Assembly: GCA_038503035.1 (NCBI GenBank) | Contig: JAVSML010001156.1 | Span: 461,356 to 525,355, forward strand | Origin: Crocodylus rhombifer | Taxonomy: Eukaryota > Chordata > Crocodylia > Crocodylidae | DNA length: 64,000 bases | Direction of reading: 5' to 3' | Shown here: in pieces, positions 34,423 through 45,946 of the stretch | How positions within the stretch are numbered: position 1 is the first letter of the stretch | How the letters are laid out: every line of letters starts with the position of its first letter | The notes under the pieces: generated by a model | The model's input: only the letters and a program-made list of their open reading frames with translations | What the model was told of the DNA's origin: nothing | Databases searched by the model: none | Made by a program: the position numbers and the translations under genes

Positions 34423-34995
34423 TGTAACAAGAAAGCAACAGCAGCTTCATTCAGACAGTTACAAGCTTTTGCAATGCACCGCAAGCCACTCTTAAACAAA
34501 ACACACGATGAAGAAAGAGAAGGGAATAGTGGGATCAGGGTTTATGCTTTTGTAACCCGGGTGGTACTCCAAGAGGTACCCTCTCTCCAATTGAAGGGAT
34601 CAAAGCAGGTGCACAAGCGCTGTGGGAGGTGCAGGGACTCTCCTCCCTCTACAGAGCAGAGCCAGACCACCAATGGGGACTTAACCATATACCTTTTATA
34701 CTGGGAACATAACAGGCATAAATCAGAGCGTATAGCAGACACTACAAAGCCCCAAGGGGGTAGGATTCAACAAAGGTTAGACACTTACAATCATTGACAA
34801 AAAACAGGGTTAACAAAATATAAAACACAAACAGCAGAACAAACAATACAGGTTGGTGAAATATAAAAAAGGCACAAAATGCCAGATGACAAGGAAATAT
34901 AGGGCCTTGGTACCTGGAGGGGGAAACACAATGAATGGCCCCTTTTCACTGCAAGATTTGCTTCTTGTTAGCTCACTCACCCCAAGTCACTTCAA

Positions 34996-35055
34996 CCAGG
35001 ACTTGACCCCACATCTCCGGTAGGCAGGAACTCTGCCACACAGCCACCACTGGTA
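34996..35055 (-). repeat. tRNA-Gly-like segment inside the LTR
   Basis: On the minus strand, AGTGGTGGCTGTGTGGCAGA is followed by GTTCCTGCCTACCGGAGATG and GGGGTCAAGTCCTGG. This matches the order of a tRNA-Gly: an A-box-like TGGCTGTGTGG, then an anticodon-arm-like stretch with GCC, then a B-box-like GGTCAAGTCC. The 5' acceptor strand is lost and the B box is altered, so it is not a working tRNA gene. It could be a SINE or tRNA relic captured by the LTR. Confidence 0.5.
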
Positions 35056-35415
35056 GCAGCACTCTAGGCTGCTAGGGGTCTTGACCTTCCTGGAGCCCCG
35101 GCCTCACGTTGAGCTGCCTGGCCTCTGTTTGGAGGAGCTGGAAGCAGAGCTGGGAACCCCTCAGGTCACTGCTCAGATCCTGGCTGGAGCTGGGGAGCCT
35201 CTCCAACTGGCTGCAGCCTCTCCCAGGGGATCCTGGAGCCCAGTGGGGGCCTCTCCTGCCGGCCGCACGCCGCGCTGCTGAGGGCCCCACTGCTGCCTGC
35301 AGGTCCTGCTCTTTCAGGCTCTTCCAGGGCACTGCTCCTGCCCCACTGGCTCAGCTCTGTGAAGCTCCTTCCTTGTTGTCCCTCACTGGTCTCTCCTGAG
35401 TCAGCCCATGCTGTC

Positions 35416-35426
35416 CCTTTTATCCC
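35416..35426 (-). promoter_or_regulatory. LTR TATA box
   Basis: GGGGATAAAAG on the minus strand, with CCAAT about 60 bp upstream at 35485-35489. This is the expected U3 core promoter of the LTR. Whether it drives transcription in the host is unknown. Confidence 0.5.
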
Positions 35427-35574
35427 CCTCCAGGTGACCCAAGGGGCCAATCAAGGGACATGTGGGGTGAGTCTCTGGGGCCTGATTGGTGCGGAAAGGA
35501 GATCCCAAGTCCTCCAATCATCTTTTACCCCTTCAAAACCCCTGGGCCAGGTCACTGCCAGCCAGCCCGTCACA

Positions 35575-38054
35575 CTTTCATTCACATTTAAGTAAAATTA
35601 CCTCAAAATAGCTGATTGATAAACATATTAAAAGGTGACAAATACTGTGGTCACCCACCAACAGGCATGCTTAAATAGATGTTTGTTATTTATCGGCATT
35701 AACAGGAATAGGCAAGGCAACTCCTAGATAGACTAGGCAAAATATCAAGCCTCCTGAGCCATACGCCAAGCAGTACAACAGAAGCACAAGATATCTGTGC
35801 CTCTGCCTCTTGCTTCCTGTATGTTCACAGGTTATGCAGGTGGAAACTTTGGGTTCTTCCACATAACTGCAGCCCCATCCCACTGATGGAGAAATTAATT
35901 GAAGCGGAGTTTTGAGGTTTCCTCAAACATACTTACGAGGTTTCCGCTCTCTTCACAGGATATTCCCGTGGTTGGAGAATTGGCCCTCCATTGTTAAAGT
36001 AACAGCTGAGAATAGTTCACAGAATTCAAATGAAGTAAAATTTATTTTACTTTGATTTATTTTTCTGAGTGCAACGTTGCCCCAGGTGTCCAAGTGATAA
36101 AGCCACAACTACAGAGGTATGTGGAGGCCTGAACAATTAATGAGACTCTCTGGAATAGACACTGTTATTCCAGTCTTAGAAACTTGGAAATAATTTGGGT
36201 TTTATCACCAATTCTTTCCTTTTCTCAGTTGGCAAACTCAATTTTTTTCTTCTTGTATAGAACTGTTTCCAATGTAGCATAAGCCAACATACCTCTGTTT
36301 TGTCTGCTGGCTTGTGGTGGGTCGACAGGAATGTGCAAAACTCACAGAATAAATCCACTTGACAGATTTTTCCCTTCAAGGTTTCTGGGTTTTTCTAGAG
36401 ACACTGTTGAGCACGTTTATAGGATTTTTCTGCATAAGCTCTCCACTGTACACACCTAAAAACTCGAAAAAATAACTTTCCTCTCCCTGATGGATGACAA
36501 ACATTGAGCTACATGCTACTCTCCCATGCATAAAGCTGCAAGAGAGGGAAAACACACCACAAACTGTATATGAGCTAAGAAGTCATATCTAATGAGATAA
36601 GGCTCGTAAGGCCCTTTCAACTTAATCATATTATACCAGTGCTGTGTGTTCATATTATCTTTTCCTTTGAGGTAATTGGCCTGGCATGACAAGGGAAGGC
36701 AGAAACTTGGAAATACCAGCTTACCCAAACTCACAGAAGTTTATGCAGCATTATAAGGATATTGGCCCGTCTCCCCAGACAGCTCCAGTGATCCAACAGG
36801 GATTTCTCCCAACACTGTAAACATGGAGCCATGCTGCCATATAGTCTTAATATCCAAAGACCAACATTAACAGTCCCTCACCCATATTGAAACAAAGAAA
36901 TAGCAACAACTCTACCCCCCCCAAAAAAAAGACTCAGCCTGGAAGCAATGGAAACTGAAGTGTAAAAAGGCTCTATGTGAACTTAGCGGCTGTATTTTTT
37001 AAAAATCAGCCATTAAGCAGCAAGACTGAAGGAACTGATTCAAGATGTTCAGAAAAAGGAGACTTAACATAAAAAACCCCAAATAGCATAAATAATGCTT
37101 GTACTTCCAAAACAAACAATTTCTGTGCCTATAAAAGTACAGCTAGTTCACTCAGAGCTGTCTGAGTTACAAGGGGGAGTGGGATGTAGAAACTGGTAGA
37201 GAATAGACACCAACTGCAGTTATCTGGGTGACAGACACAAGGGATGAGGAGACGGGAGCTCAAAGCTGAAACCAGCCTGGTTACTCAGGCAACACTTCCA
37301 CTCATCTCTTAAGATCAGGTCTTGGTGTTATGATCATCTCCTGGCACCAGTTCTGTAAGCACAGATGGGGCTGGCAAAAGAACCGCTTGCACAAGGGGTG
37401 GGAATCATTGTAGAACTGCTCCTGGGGCTGCAAAAGGAGAGGCAATCCAGTATACAGGAAGGGCTAGGGCCTGAGCAGCACCAGATCCTCTGGTACTCAA
37501 TTCAGTAGCAAATCTATGGGTGGATAAGCAGGGCACCAGCCTCAGGTTCTGACTTAGAGGAGATGCCAGACTGGTGGCCCTCAGAGACTGTAGCAGCCAG
37601 TGTGCATTGAGCCCATCCCTGGTAGCCATAGCCTGAGCCCACTCTGCAACAATAACAGCCGCCATCAGAGTGTAGAGAGCCTTGGCAGTGGCAGGTAAGT
37701 CTCCAACCCTTCCCCCTCTCCAGTGGTCAGCAAAATATCCCTGTTTTCCTGCCCCATGACCAAGGGTGCTGAAGGAGCTTGCTATAACTGATGACACCAC
37801 AGGACTCTTCTATATATCTCTTCTATTTATCCTGGGAATCCTTTTCAACCCTCCACTCCTGCATATCTTTTCAGTGCCCAGCCCAGAACAGCTAACTTCT
37901 TTCCAGTTCTATTCAACACTTCTAATGATAATTTGCACTAGCATATTTATAACTCAACCAACTTCAACAAATAATAACTTCATTAATAATTACCGATATG
38001 AATGTATGATACGTAATGAGAAACCCGGAACAATTACTGGCAAGATCATGACCA
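35575..38054. other. Unique DNA, no gene seen
   Basis: No exon, RNA gene or certain repeat. A 104-codon plus-strand frame at 37766-38080 is hydrophobic but has no recognisable family and runs into the CR1 fragment. A 131-codon minus frame at 37405-37800 is likewise unassigned. Confidence 0.4.
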
Positions 38055-38215
38055 CAGGACTCATGATCCATCCAGTCTGATATCCCATCTCTGATATTGG
38101 CAATCATTTCAGCGGAAGGGACAATGCCCATAATGTGTCAATCATACAGTAATGAATCTATTCAAGGAGTTCCTTCCTAATTCCAAAGTGTGAGTGATAT
38201 GTAGGCCCTGGACCA
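38055..38215 (-). mobile_element. CR1 fragment (3' region)
   Basis: The plus strand reads GATCCATCCAGTCTGATATC, CTCTGATATTGGCAATC and later GAGTTCCTTCCTAATTCCAA. This matches the antisense of an old CR1 3' region with the CCATCCAGTCTGATATCCTG-type text. Heavily decayed, and its limits are approximate. Confidence 0.5.
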
Positions 38216-38650
38216 CATGTGCAAGTGAAGCAACAACTATTAGAAATGTCAGTTAGTCATTACAACTTGTGCATCCCTCCATAAATTTATGGAGTTTAGT
38301 AAGAACCTCAAAAGACCAAACATACATGTGTTCAAATGATCTCTGGAAATAGTCCGTTTTGTTTTTCTGATACAAAAACTTACCAAGAGAGCACTGTACA
38401 GATATTAGATGGGGTGCAGACCAGATAGCCTGGTTCACTCATGCCGCCCCGCTAGGGGACCCCTTTGCATGAATCCCAGCTTACTTTACAGGCTCCTCTG
38501 GTTGATGGAGAGTGCCGACAGCAGTCAAACAGCCAGACCCCCTCTGGACCTGGACTAGCCTGCTCCTTCCCCAAACATACCCAAAGCCCTGGTGCCCTGG
38601 TGCACCAAGACTTGTCTGTCCCCACCCCACTGTACCTGAAGTGCCTAGGC

Positions 38651-38985
38651 CAGGGGCAGGCAAAGTCCAGTCTGTGGGCTGGATGGGGCCTGCAGCAGAC
38701 TCCATTTCCCAGCAGCCCCTGCCCGCATCACTGCATCTGGTTTCCATGGAGACCACTGGAGCAGCAGGGCTGACAGGGCAGGGCCAGCACAGGGGTGTGC
38801 ACACAGGGGATTGCAGCTCTGCCCTGGCTGTAGACCGCACTGTCACTGCCACAAGATCCTGGCCCTGGCCCTGCCCCAGCCCCAGAGCAGCTTCCTGCCC
38901 AGCCGCATGCCCTGCCAGTGCTGCTGGAGCTGGTCTCCATGGAAACAGTACCCCCCCCTCGCTGTCATGGCCCTGACTCCTTAGA
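38651..38985. mobile_element. hAT-like relic, one end recognised
   Basis: Starts CAGGGGCAGGCAAAGTCCAG followed by GTGGGCTGGATGGGGCC, a familiar hAT end with the GGCCCGCGGGCC-type subterminal block. The GC-rich interior extends to about 38985. No right terminal repeat was seen. Confidence 0.4.
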
Positions 38986-40487
38986 TGCTACCTTCAGCGA
39001 TGCCACATTCAGATGTCTGAATAATGTCAGCATCAACCTGTGACTGGATACAGAGCAAGAAGAACAAAGCACTGTGCAGTATCCTAGAAAACAATTTACA
39101 ACATAAAATACTTGAGGCTGGATCATGCATCCTACACTAAGAAGTTTGCATTGTCCCACATCAAACCTGATTAAAATCCACTCGTAGTTATTACAGCTAT
39201 ATTAAATTCTGTATGGGGCCCCTTTTAAGAGGAATGGCAGGGGTAGTTGCTGGCAAGGAAAATCATGTCAGCATGGCTCCAGGCTTTAATGCTTGTTGCT
39301 CTAGCTTAGACCAGAGATGAAATAAAGTGAACAAAATTGTTCTTTGTTTTTAATTCCTCTCCCTATTTTTTAAATATGCACAATGGACTTTGTATGTAAA
39401 GACAGAGGAATGGAGATACAACTATATTCACTACCTTACAGAAATTAACCATTGCCACAGTTTGAACTGTCTGGGACTAGGTTCTCAGGATGGTAAATGT
39501 AGCAGCATAACAGCCCTGAGCGCAGTGTAATGCCACCTGCAGATTTGACCATTAGTCTCTAGACTGTCCTTGTATGATAAGGCTACAATAAATATCCACA
39601 TTTTAGGGCAGGAGTGTTATGATTTTTAGTGTGTTCCAGAAATGGGACTGAAGTTTCTTCTTGTAATTAATGTCAGACTGTACTGTCAATGAAGGCAAGA
39701 TGGCAGAAGAAAGGACGGTGAACTAACCAGCCTGATCACCTGCAAATCCTTCCAGTGGCGTTCCTCTGTAATTTTCACAACCACCACCCACCTGCAGAAA
39801 AACATAGCAAGAGTCTGTTTGTTAACAGCACTGTTCTTTCAGTAAAATGAAATACTACAGTGTAGAGAGAGCTATCAAACTAATTCTTCCTATATATATC
39901 ACTGCTCAGTTGTAATCATTTTGTTTTGTTTGGCAAAACGGCTGTCTAAAGAACAGTGAAATGTGTCTGGGGGAAAAGATGCCATTTCTTCATGATTTCC
40001 ATTAAAGGTAGAATTGCTGATAATAAATTATTAAAAGCTTTAAAATACCCCAAGCTGCATGTATGAGCCAAAGACAGAAGGGATGTGTAAGGAAATTCTC
40101 ATATCTGACATAATGGAAGATATTTATGGGAGAGGGGGGATCAAAACCAACCAAGCATGAGATCTAATGCCAGACAAGAGTCAGTGGAATTATATATTCA
40201 GCAAAATGATAATTTGCACTAGCAAATCTGAATCTTACAGCTTCCCTCTACACTCTTACAGATGTACATCAGGTTCCTGTGCAAAGGACCAAGTCAGGTC
40301 CTATATACCACCTATGACACTAGAGGTTAGGCGAGTCTTTGGCGGGGCGCAAGTCATCTACTACACAAGGGTAGATTTCTGCCAGTCTGATGATGATGCC
40401 TAAAGACCCCAAGCAAGATATTCTTTCCACTGCATTAAATATTATGTAACTACAGCATAAGAAAGTTTCTCTTAAATATATCTTGGA
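38986..40487. other. Unique DNA, no gene seen
   Basis: AT-rich DNA with no recognised exon or repeat. Confidence 0.5.
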
Positions 40488-40625
40488 CAAAGGGGAAACA
40501 GAAGCAGAGAGGGGCAAACTGACTTGCCCAACACAGGCATCCATTAGGTCAGGAGAAGAATGAAGATTTGAACCTAGTTCTCTCCAGTCACTGTCTAGTT
40601 CCCTACATGCTGGGCACATAGCCAA
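40488..40625 (-). mobile_element. MIR-like SINE relic
   Basis: The plus strand reads AGGGGAAACAGAAGCAGAGA, then CTGACTTGCCCAA, then ATTTGAACCTAGTTCTCTCC. This is the antisense of MIR: the CORE-SINE block AACTTGCCCAAGGTCACAC and the tRNA-derived GGTTCGAATCC side, in the right order and spacing. About 138 bp remain. It is evidence of an amniote nuclear genome. Confidence 0.65.
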
Positions 40626-41850
40626 TGAAACCAAGCAAACTTTGTAGAGATTTTGTTAATATTTCCGTACACTGCTGTAAGGTTTTTGAAGATACTTGGA
40701 GTCACCCTCTGCTTACATAGACCTACAAAGGAATTACACCAGCAGGGATTTTAACCATAAGGGAAAAGTTTGCATCTATGTAGATGTTCATGCAGGCCTG
40801 ATCTTGCAGCCTCTTACTCATGCTAGTCTCACTAAAACGAAAGAAGTACAAGTATAAATTTACTTTCAAGATATTTCAAATAGAACTATGATATTGACTT
40901 TCAAAAATTAGTGTTTAAAATACAACCCACACAATCTACTGATCTGTAAATGTTAAAAAGAATTAAAACTTGCCACAACATCTGTTATCAAGCATGTTAC
41001 TTGGAAAATCAACATTTCCTACTTTCGACTAACAGTGAATACTAATTAACAATATCTGCCAGCCCTAGCATAAATCAAAACTGTCCCTTTTTCCTCCTAG
41101 GCAATACACTGGAAAATATCAGAACAGAAAAACTACTTGGACTGTTTCTTCTTTTTTTTCTTAATGATAAAATATTGGATGTCAACATGCAATGCTTTAT
41201 GCATTGCATCAGACAGGTCTAACAGTAATTATGATGAATGGGAGTGGAAGGGCCAAGGTTACAAGCATTTAAAAAGGCTGTGTGGATTGAAAATATTAGG
41301 ATTGATTAAAGGTCAAATACTTTATGAATTTATCAGAGCTGTGTACATTTTCTCATGACACAAAATCATTTACACTCCTAACAAAGTAAAATAGAAGAGA
41401 GCTGCAAATCAGAGTTCAAGGCTTTAACCCCTCCACAGTTTTAGCTATTGTGAGCAGTAAATGGTAAACGTTTTGCTTAGTTTGAGCAATAAACCAATCC
41501 TCTACACCCCCCAATAATCCTTCTAGCTTTATTCACACTCATAAGCAATCATTATTCTTGATCAATGTTTGGTATCTGAAAATACCAGCTACCAAAACAA
41601 CCCCATCAAAGTATTTTGTTTAAAATCTATATTTATCTATCCACATTTATTTATCAATGTTTGTTTTCTTAGGAAAATAGAGTTTATAGTAGACATCTAT
41701 GTAACATCTTGGATATTCAAACCTTTGTAGGGCCTGATCCAGTGCCCAGTAATGTCAAGGGCAATATACCCATCCATTTCAAAAGGATATTGGAAACAAC
41801 CCTTTCTTAAGCAAGTATGCTGATCAAGGAAAGGAAATCTTGGGAAAAGT
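40626..41850. other. Unique DNA, no gene seen
   Basis: AT-rich DNA. 40730-40850 and 41725-41800 contain phrases such as CAGGCCTGATCTTGCAGCC and GGGCCTGATCCAGTG that recall old amniote repeats, but they are too short to call. Confidence 0.45.
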
Positions 41851-42355
41851 CATAGAATCATAGAAAATTTGAGTTGGAAGGGGCCTCAGGAGGTCATGTA
41901 GTCCAACCCTCTGCTCAAAGCAGGACTATCCACAACTAGATCATTCCAGCCAAAGCTCTGTCTAGCTGGGTCTTGAAAACCGCCAAGGATGGAGCTTCTC
42001 CCACCTCTCCGGGTAACCTGTTCCAGTGCTTTACTACCGCTTAGTGAGAAAATTCTTCCTAATATCTAACCTAAACTTCCCTTGCTGCACCTTGAGACCA
42101 TTGCTCCTTGTTCTGTCATCTGCCACCACTGAGAACTGTCTAGTTCCATTCTCTTCCAACCCTCCCTTTGGGTAGTTGAACGCTACTATTAAATCCCCTT
42201 TCAGTCTTTTCATCTCCAAACTAATTAAGTCCTGTTCCCTCAGCCTCTTCTCATAAGTCGTGCTCCAGCCCCTCACCATTGTTGCCCTCTGCTGGACTCG
42301 CTCCAATTTGTCCAAATCCTTTCTGTAATTCTGCAAAATTCTAGAAAACAACTTT
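41851..42355 (-). mobile_element. CR1 3' fragment, 5'-truncated
   Basis: Minus-strand CR1 of about 0.5 kb. The 3' tail at the left edge reads, on plus, CATAGAATCATAGAAAATTT and AGTTGGAAGGGGCCTCAGGA, the standard CR1 tail. The reverse transcriptase C-terminus is readable at 42034-42351 on minus (DLDKLERVQQRAT, LISLEMKRLKGDL, GKFRLDIRKNFLT). It is truncated upstream of the ERVQ block, as expected for CR1 insertions. Confidence 0.92.
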
Positions 42356-45300
42356 TTGATATCACTAGGGAGAAATACCCAGCTCCATCACTAACTCCAG
42401 GATATCTGCCATTTGGAGGCCAGACACTAACCCAACTGGCAGTCTTCAGAGTGTATGTATCCTTTATGCTGCCACAGCTGGCACTCAAACTCAGGTGTCC
42501 CCTCCTGCTTTGTACTCAGCATTCTTGTAAGGAAATTCAAGGCTTTTTTAAAGTATTTTAGCCACTGTGATAACAACAAATAGCATCCATGACTACTTTA
42601 TAGCCCAAAAGGGGAACATTTCCTATCTGGCAAAATTGTGCATCTACCCAGCCAGATTACCCAGACTACAATACTGCAGAGAGGATTTGGCCCCACAGTT
42701 GCTTGCCCGTATTACAGTTTATAGGTGTATGTTTCCAGCGCAGGACCCTTACAGTTAAGAACACCATGCTTCTTTAGACACCATGCTGCTTCTGTGAGAA
42801 ACAAAATTAAAATTGATGGCATTCAACTCTGCAAACTGGGTTTAAACTGTGGCTTCTTTTGTATGTTCATTTATTGTGATTCTGCTAAACTGGATAGTAA
42901 GTGCCAGTAGGTTGAAGTGAAAACTCAGGCTTGTCAGACTTTTAGGGATGGAGGTTTTGCGAGTAACAGCCATTTAATTTCATTTCATAATAAAACATTT
43001 GATTAGGAATGGGCTCCAATATCTCAACTTTCAAGGTTAAGTACAGACATGTGCGTCACACATGATGCATTAAGTAAATGATGTAATGTTGATGGTTCCA
43101 TAACAACCAAATATATTTCAGTATTGCCTTTTGGCAAGGGTTTTTACTCCATATGAAGCCTAATTAAATGGCTATAAATTTTATAGCGTGTGAATCAGAG
43201 TATTGTAAAATAATACATTATTTATTTTAAAAATTTCAAAAGATTTAATTACATTTAGAAACAATTTATCCGCCTTTAAAGTGGAAATTTAATTACATGG
43301 ATTTATACCAAATAGATTAACTTTTGTTGCTTTATGTCAGTTAGGTTACAATATGACTTGGAGACTCTCTCAACAGCAATAGCTTACCGTACCTTTGTAC
43401 TGTCACTCAGTCATTATAATTAGCCTGCCTCCCACAGTGTGAGGAAGAGTGCTGGGAGGATAAACAAATATTGCACTTCACATGCCAGTGAGCCAAATGA
43501 CCTGTTCCAGATTTGAACATTACTAGAGCCCAAACCCATCTGATGGTCCCATATCAGGAATTCTCTCTCCCAACATCACACAGTTTGACCCCAGCCCCAG
43601 TAACTACAAAATTATTTCTTAAACTTGGGTTCAGATAAAAGATAAATCAACACATAGCACATACCAAGCAAAATTCAAAACCAGCCTCTGATTGCTTTAA
43701 GTATGGTTGCAGCTAAATTTCAAGGAAAATGATAGAGGAGGAAAACAATTCCCATTAGACATGCCGATTATCTAGATTACACACAACATCCAGCATACAA
43801 GGTAGTTTTAAAGCTAAACAATAACATGAGAAACAACACTTTCAAACCTATTTTCAGAAAGTAAAAGGCTTCCAATTCTGCTGGCTAATACACTGTTCCT
43901 AGTTTTCAGCTGGGATTTGCAAATCTTTTAATTTTAGGTATGTAGGTGCCTATTATTTTTAGTATCAGAAATCTGTAAAATGGGCATATTGAGTGATCCA
44001 CAGCCAGTATCCAATACCAGACAGAAGATCTTAGCTAGAAAAGAAAAACAAAGAGTGTTATTGTACTGCCTGAATCATGTGGTGCATGCTTAATTCATTT
44101 CTCTATTTTTTTTCTAATATTCTTATCCTTCTATGTTATTATAACACTTCAGAAAATCTCAGGGTCTGGGGGGAAGTTTAATGTTTACTGTTCTGGGATC
44201 ATTTGAAGCCATGCATGCAAAGAGGACAAAATCACTTTTAAGTCTGCCTGTAGGAAATCTATCTTGGCAACCAGACAACTAGAATTAGTTATTAAAGGCA
44301 TGTCATATGAATAAAGACACCTCTGTACGGAAAACCGCAAAAGCATTTACTTTTTCTAATATGAATGGTGGGCTAATACCAAATCAGCTTTCATTTTCCA
44401 CTCTCCCTTCACCTTGTGGACCAGAGGTCAGATCCAATAAAGACTAACGCAACTGAAAATCATTTTGGTGTTTTGCATCTATTACGCAGCAGATGTATAT
44501 TAAATAGCACAGCCTGGAATTTAAGCAAAACTCACATAATCTGATGTGGCAATCTCCTTGTGGAACTGGTTCGTTGCAAGGCAAAGAAGTCTGTGGTATT
44601 ATTAAAGGTCAGGAGGTGCAGCCAAAAGCAAAAGAAGATTCCCCCCTCTTTCCCACCTCAGGAGAAAAAAAGCCTGCAGTGAAAATTAAGCTATGGATTA
44701 TGTCATCTTCCCTTACGTTGGGCAGGCCAACTGAAATTGGTGGGGCTATTTGTACAGGAAAAATACAATATTTCATTTTTCACCATGGGCCAAACCCTGT
44801 GTCCATGTAAAACACTACTGACTTATTTGAGTTGCACCTGAATTAAAGCAGTACAAGATCAAAATCAGGCCCTCAGTCCACTGAATACACTTGATCCAAT
44901 AACACCCCAGTTCCATCTGGAGAAAAGAAGAGTAATTCCTTAAAACACCAAAAGACTACTTCATTCTAGCAAAACATAGTGAAAGAATTAAGAAGCATTT
45001 TCAAAGCTTATTTAAAATGGATGCAAGTCCTTTTGGGATAAACTGCCTTATATCACTTATTGAACATGGAAATGTCCTGAGACATGCCTTTTTTTCCTCA
45101 TATGGTTTCTGTATTTTAAAGTATAATATATCAAATATAATACCTGATATTAGAAATGACTGTACCTCAAAATATCCCAAATGCCTCCCAAAAATAAGGC
45201 ACATGTTTTGCCTACATGTTTTACTTTAAAGTTCTGGGTCACTTTCCTTAACTTTCTATGAGTCCTTTCTATGAGTACTGCCTATCTTGGGCTGTATAAT

Positions 45301-45938
45301 TTTATCAATAGCATATGTCTACAACACTGTACTCTACAGTTTTTTCTGCTATAATAGTTCATAAAGTAGCTTCCTACTCAATTTCTTTTTTTATACAAAA
45401 TTGCTCTGATGACATTTAAATCTTTCCATCATAGTTTGCACATCTCATTGACTATGACAACTTATGCTCTGCATGGCTAAGCAGGTTGTCTAGTAACTCC
45501 TACACAAGAACTCAAGAACGTGGCGTCTTTAACATTTATTTGTTGTACTCCTAGGATAAGGAACAATCTCTGTTCTTCAGGACAAGACAAAGATCCTCTT
45601 TCTGAATTGAGACTTAAGTAAATGCTTTTATTCTGTGGTTCATCTTCCTGAATACAGCTTGTGCTTATTTGATCAAAGATCATAAATTGCCTGGGATTGT
45701 AGTTCAGACACTGCCTTTGGGAATCTGGAGATGTGAGTGGCTGGGGTAATCACCACAAAGAAGGCACAGGTGATGAGGAGAAAGAGCTGGGCTAGGGGAC
45801 AGAAGTAGTCTGAGAAATTTTTTAGAACAAAACAAACATACACCTTCCCCTTGCCCCCCACCTCTCCCAAAAAAAACCCAAGAAAATTAGACATCTAAAA
45901 GTTTAATTAAGGCAGAGTTAAGGTTGTCCTGCAGTGTC
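42356..45938. other. Unique AT-rich DNA, no gene seen
   Basis: No exon, RNA gene or clear repeat. 43120-43330 is very AT-rich with repeated TAATTA/TTAATTAC motifs and looks like noncoding DNA that could be under constraint; this is inference. 44760-44900 carries faint old-repeat phrases. Confidence 0.5.
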
Positions 45939-45946
45939 TCATGTCC

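Larger units (their letters stand above)
34423..35574 (-). mobile_element. Solo LTR, 1.15 kb, minus strand
   Basis: The minus-strand 5' end is TGTGACGGGCTGGCTGGCAG (at 35574) and the 3' end is CTTGTTACA (at 34423). Terminal TGTRAC...GTTACA gives the usual short LTR inverted ends. A TATA-like GGGGATAAAAG (35416-35426) lies about 150 bp from the 5' end, with a CCAAT box upstream at 35485-35489 on the same strand. A polyadenylation-like AATGAA lies at 34446-34451. Edges share CTT(T), too short to be a convincing duplication. No gag/pol is adjacent, so it is a solo LTR. Start sequence and layout suggest Gypsy-like, with ERV not excluded. Confidence 0.68.

Noticed and set aside
37766..38080. 104-codon hydrophobic frame, considered as a mitochondrial (NUMT) fragment
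   Set aside because: The hydrophobic composition suggested a mitochondrial subunit, but no order of residues matches one I know and the end overlaps a CR1 scrap.
44770..44900. Phrases like AAAATCAGGCCCTCAG typical of ancient amniote repeats
   Set aside because: Too short and diverged for a family call; similar scraps at 40730, 41725 and 62430 were also left out.
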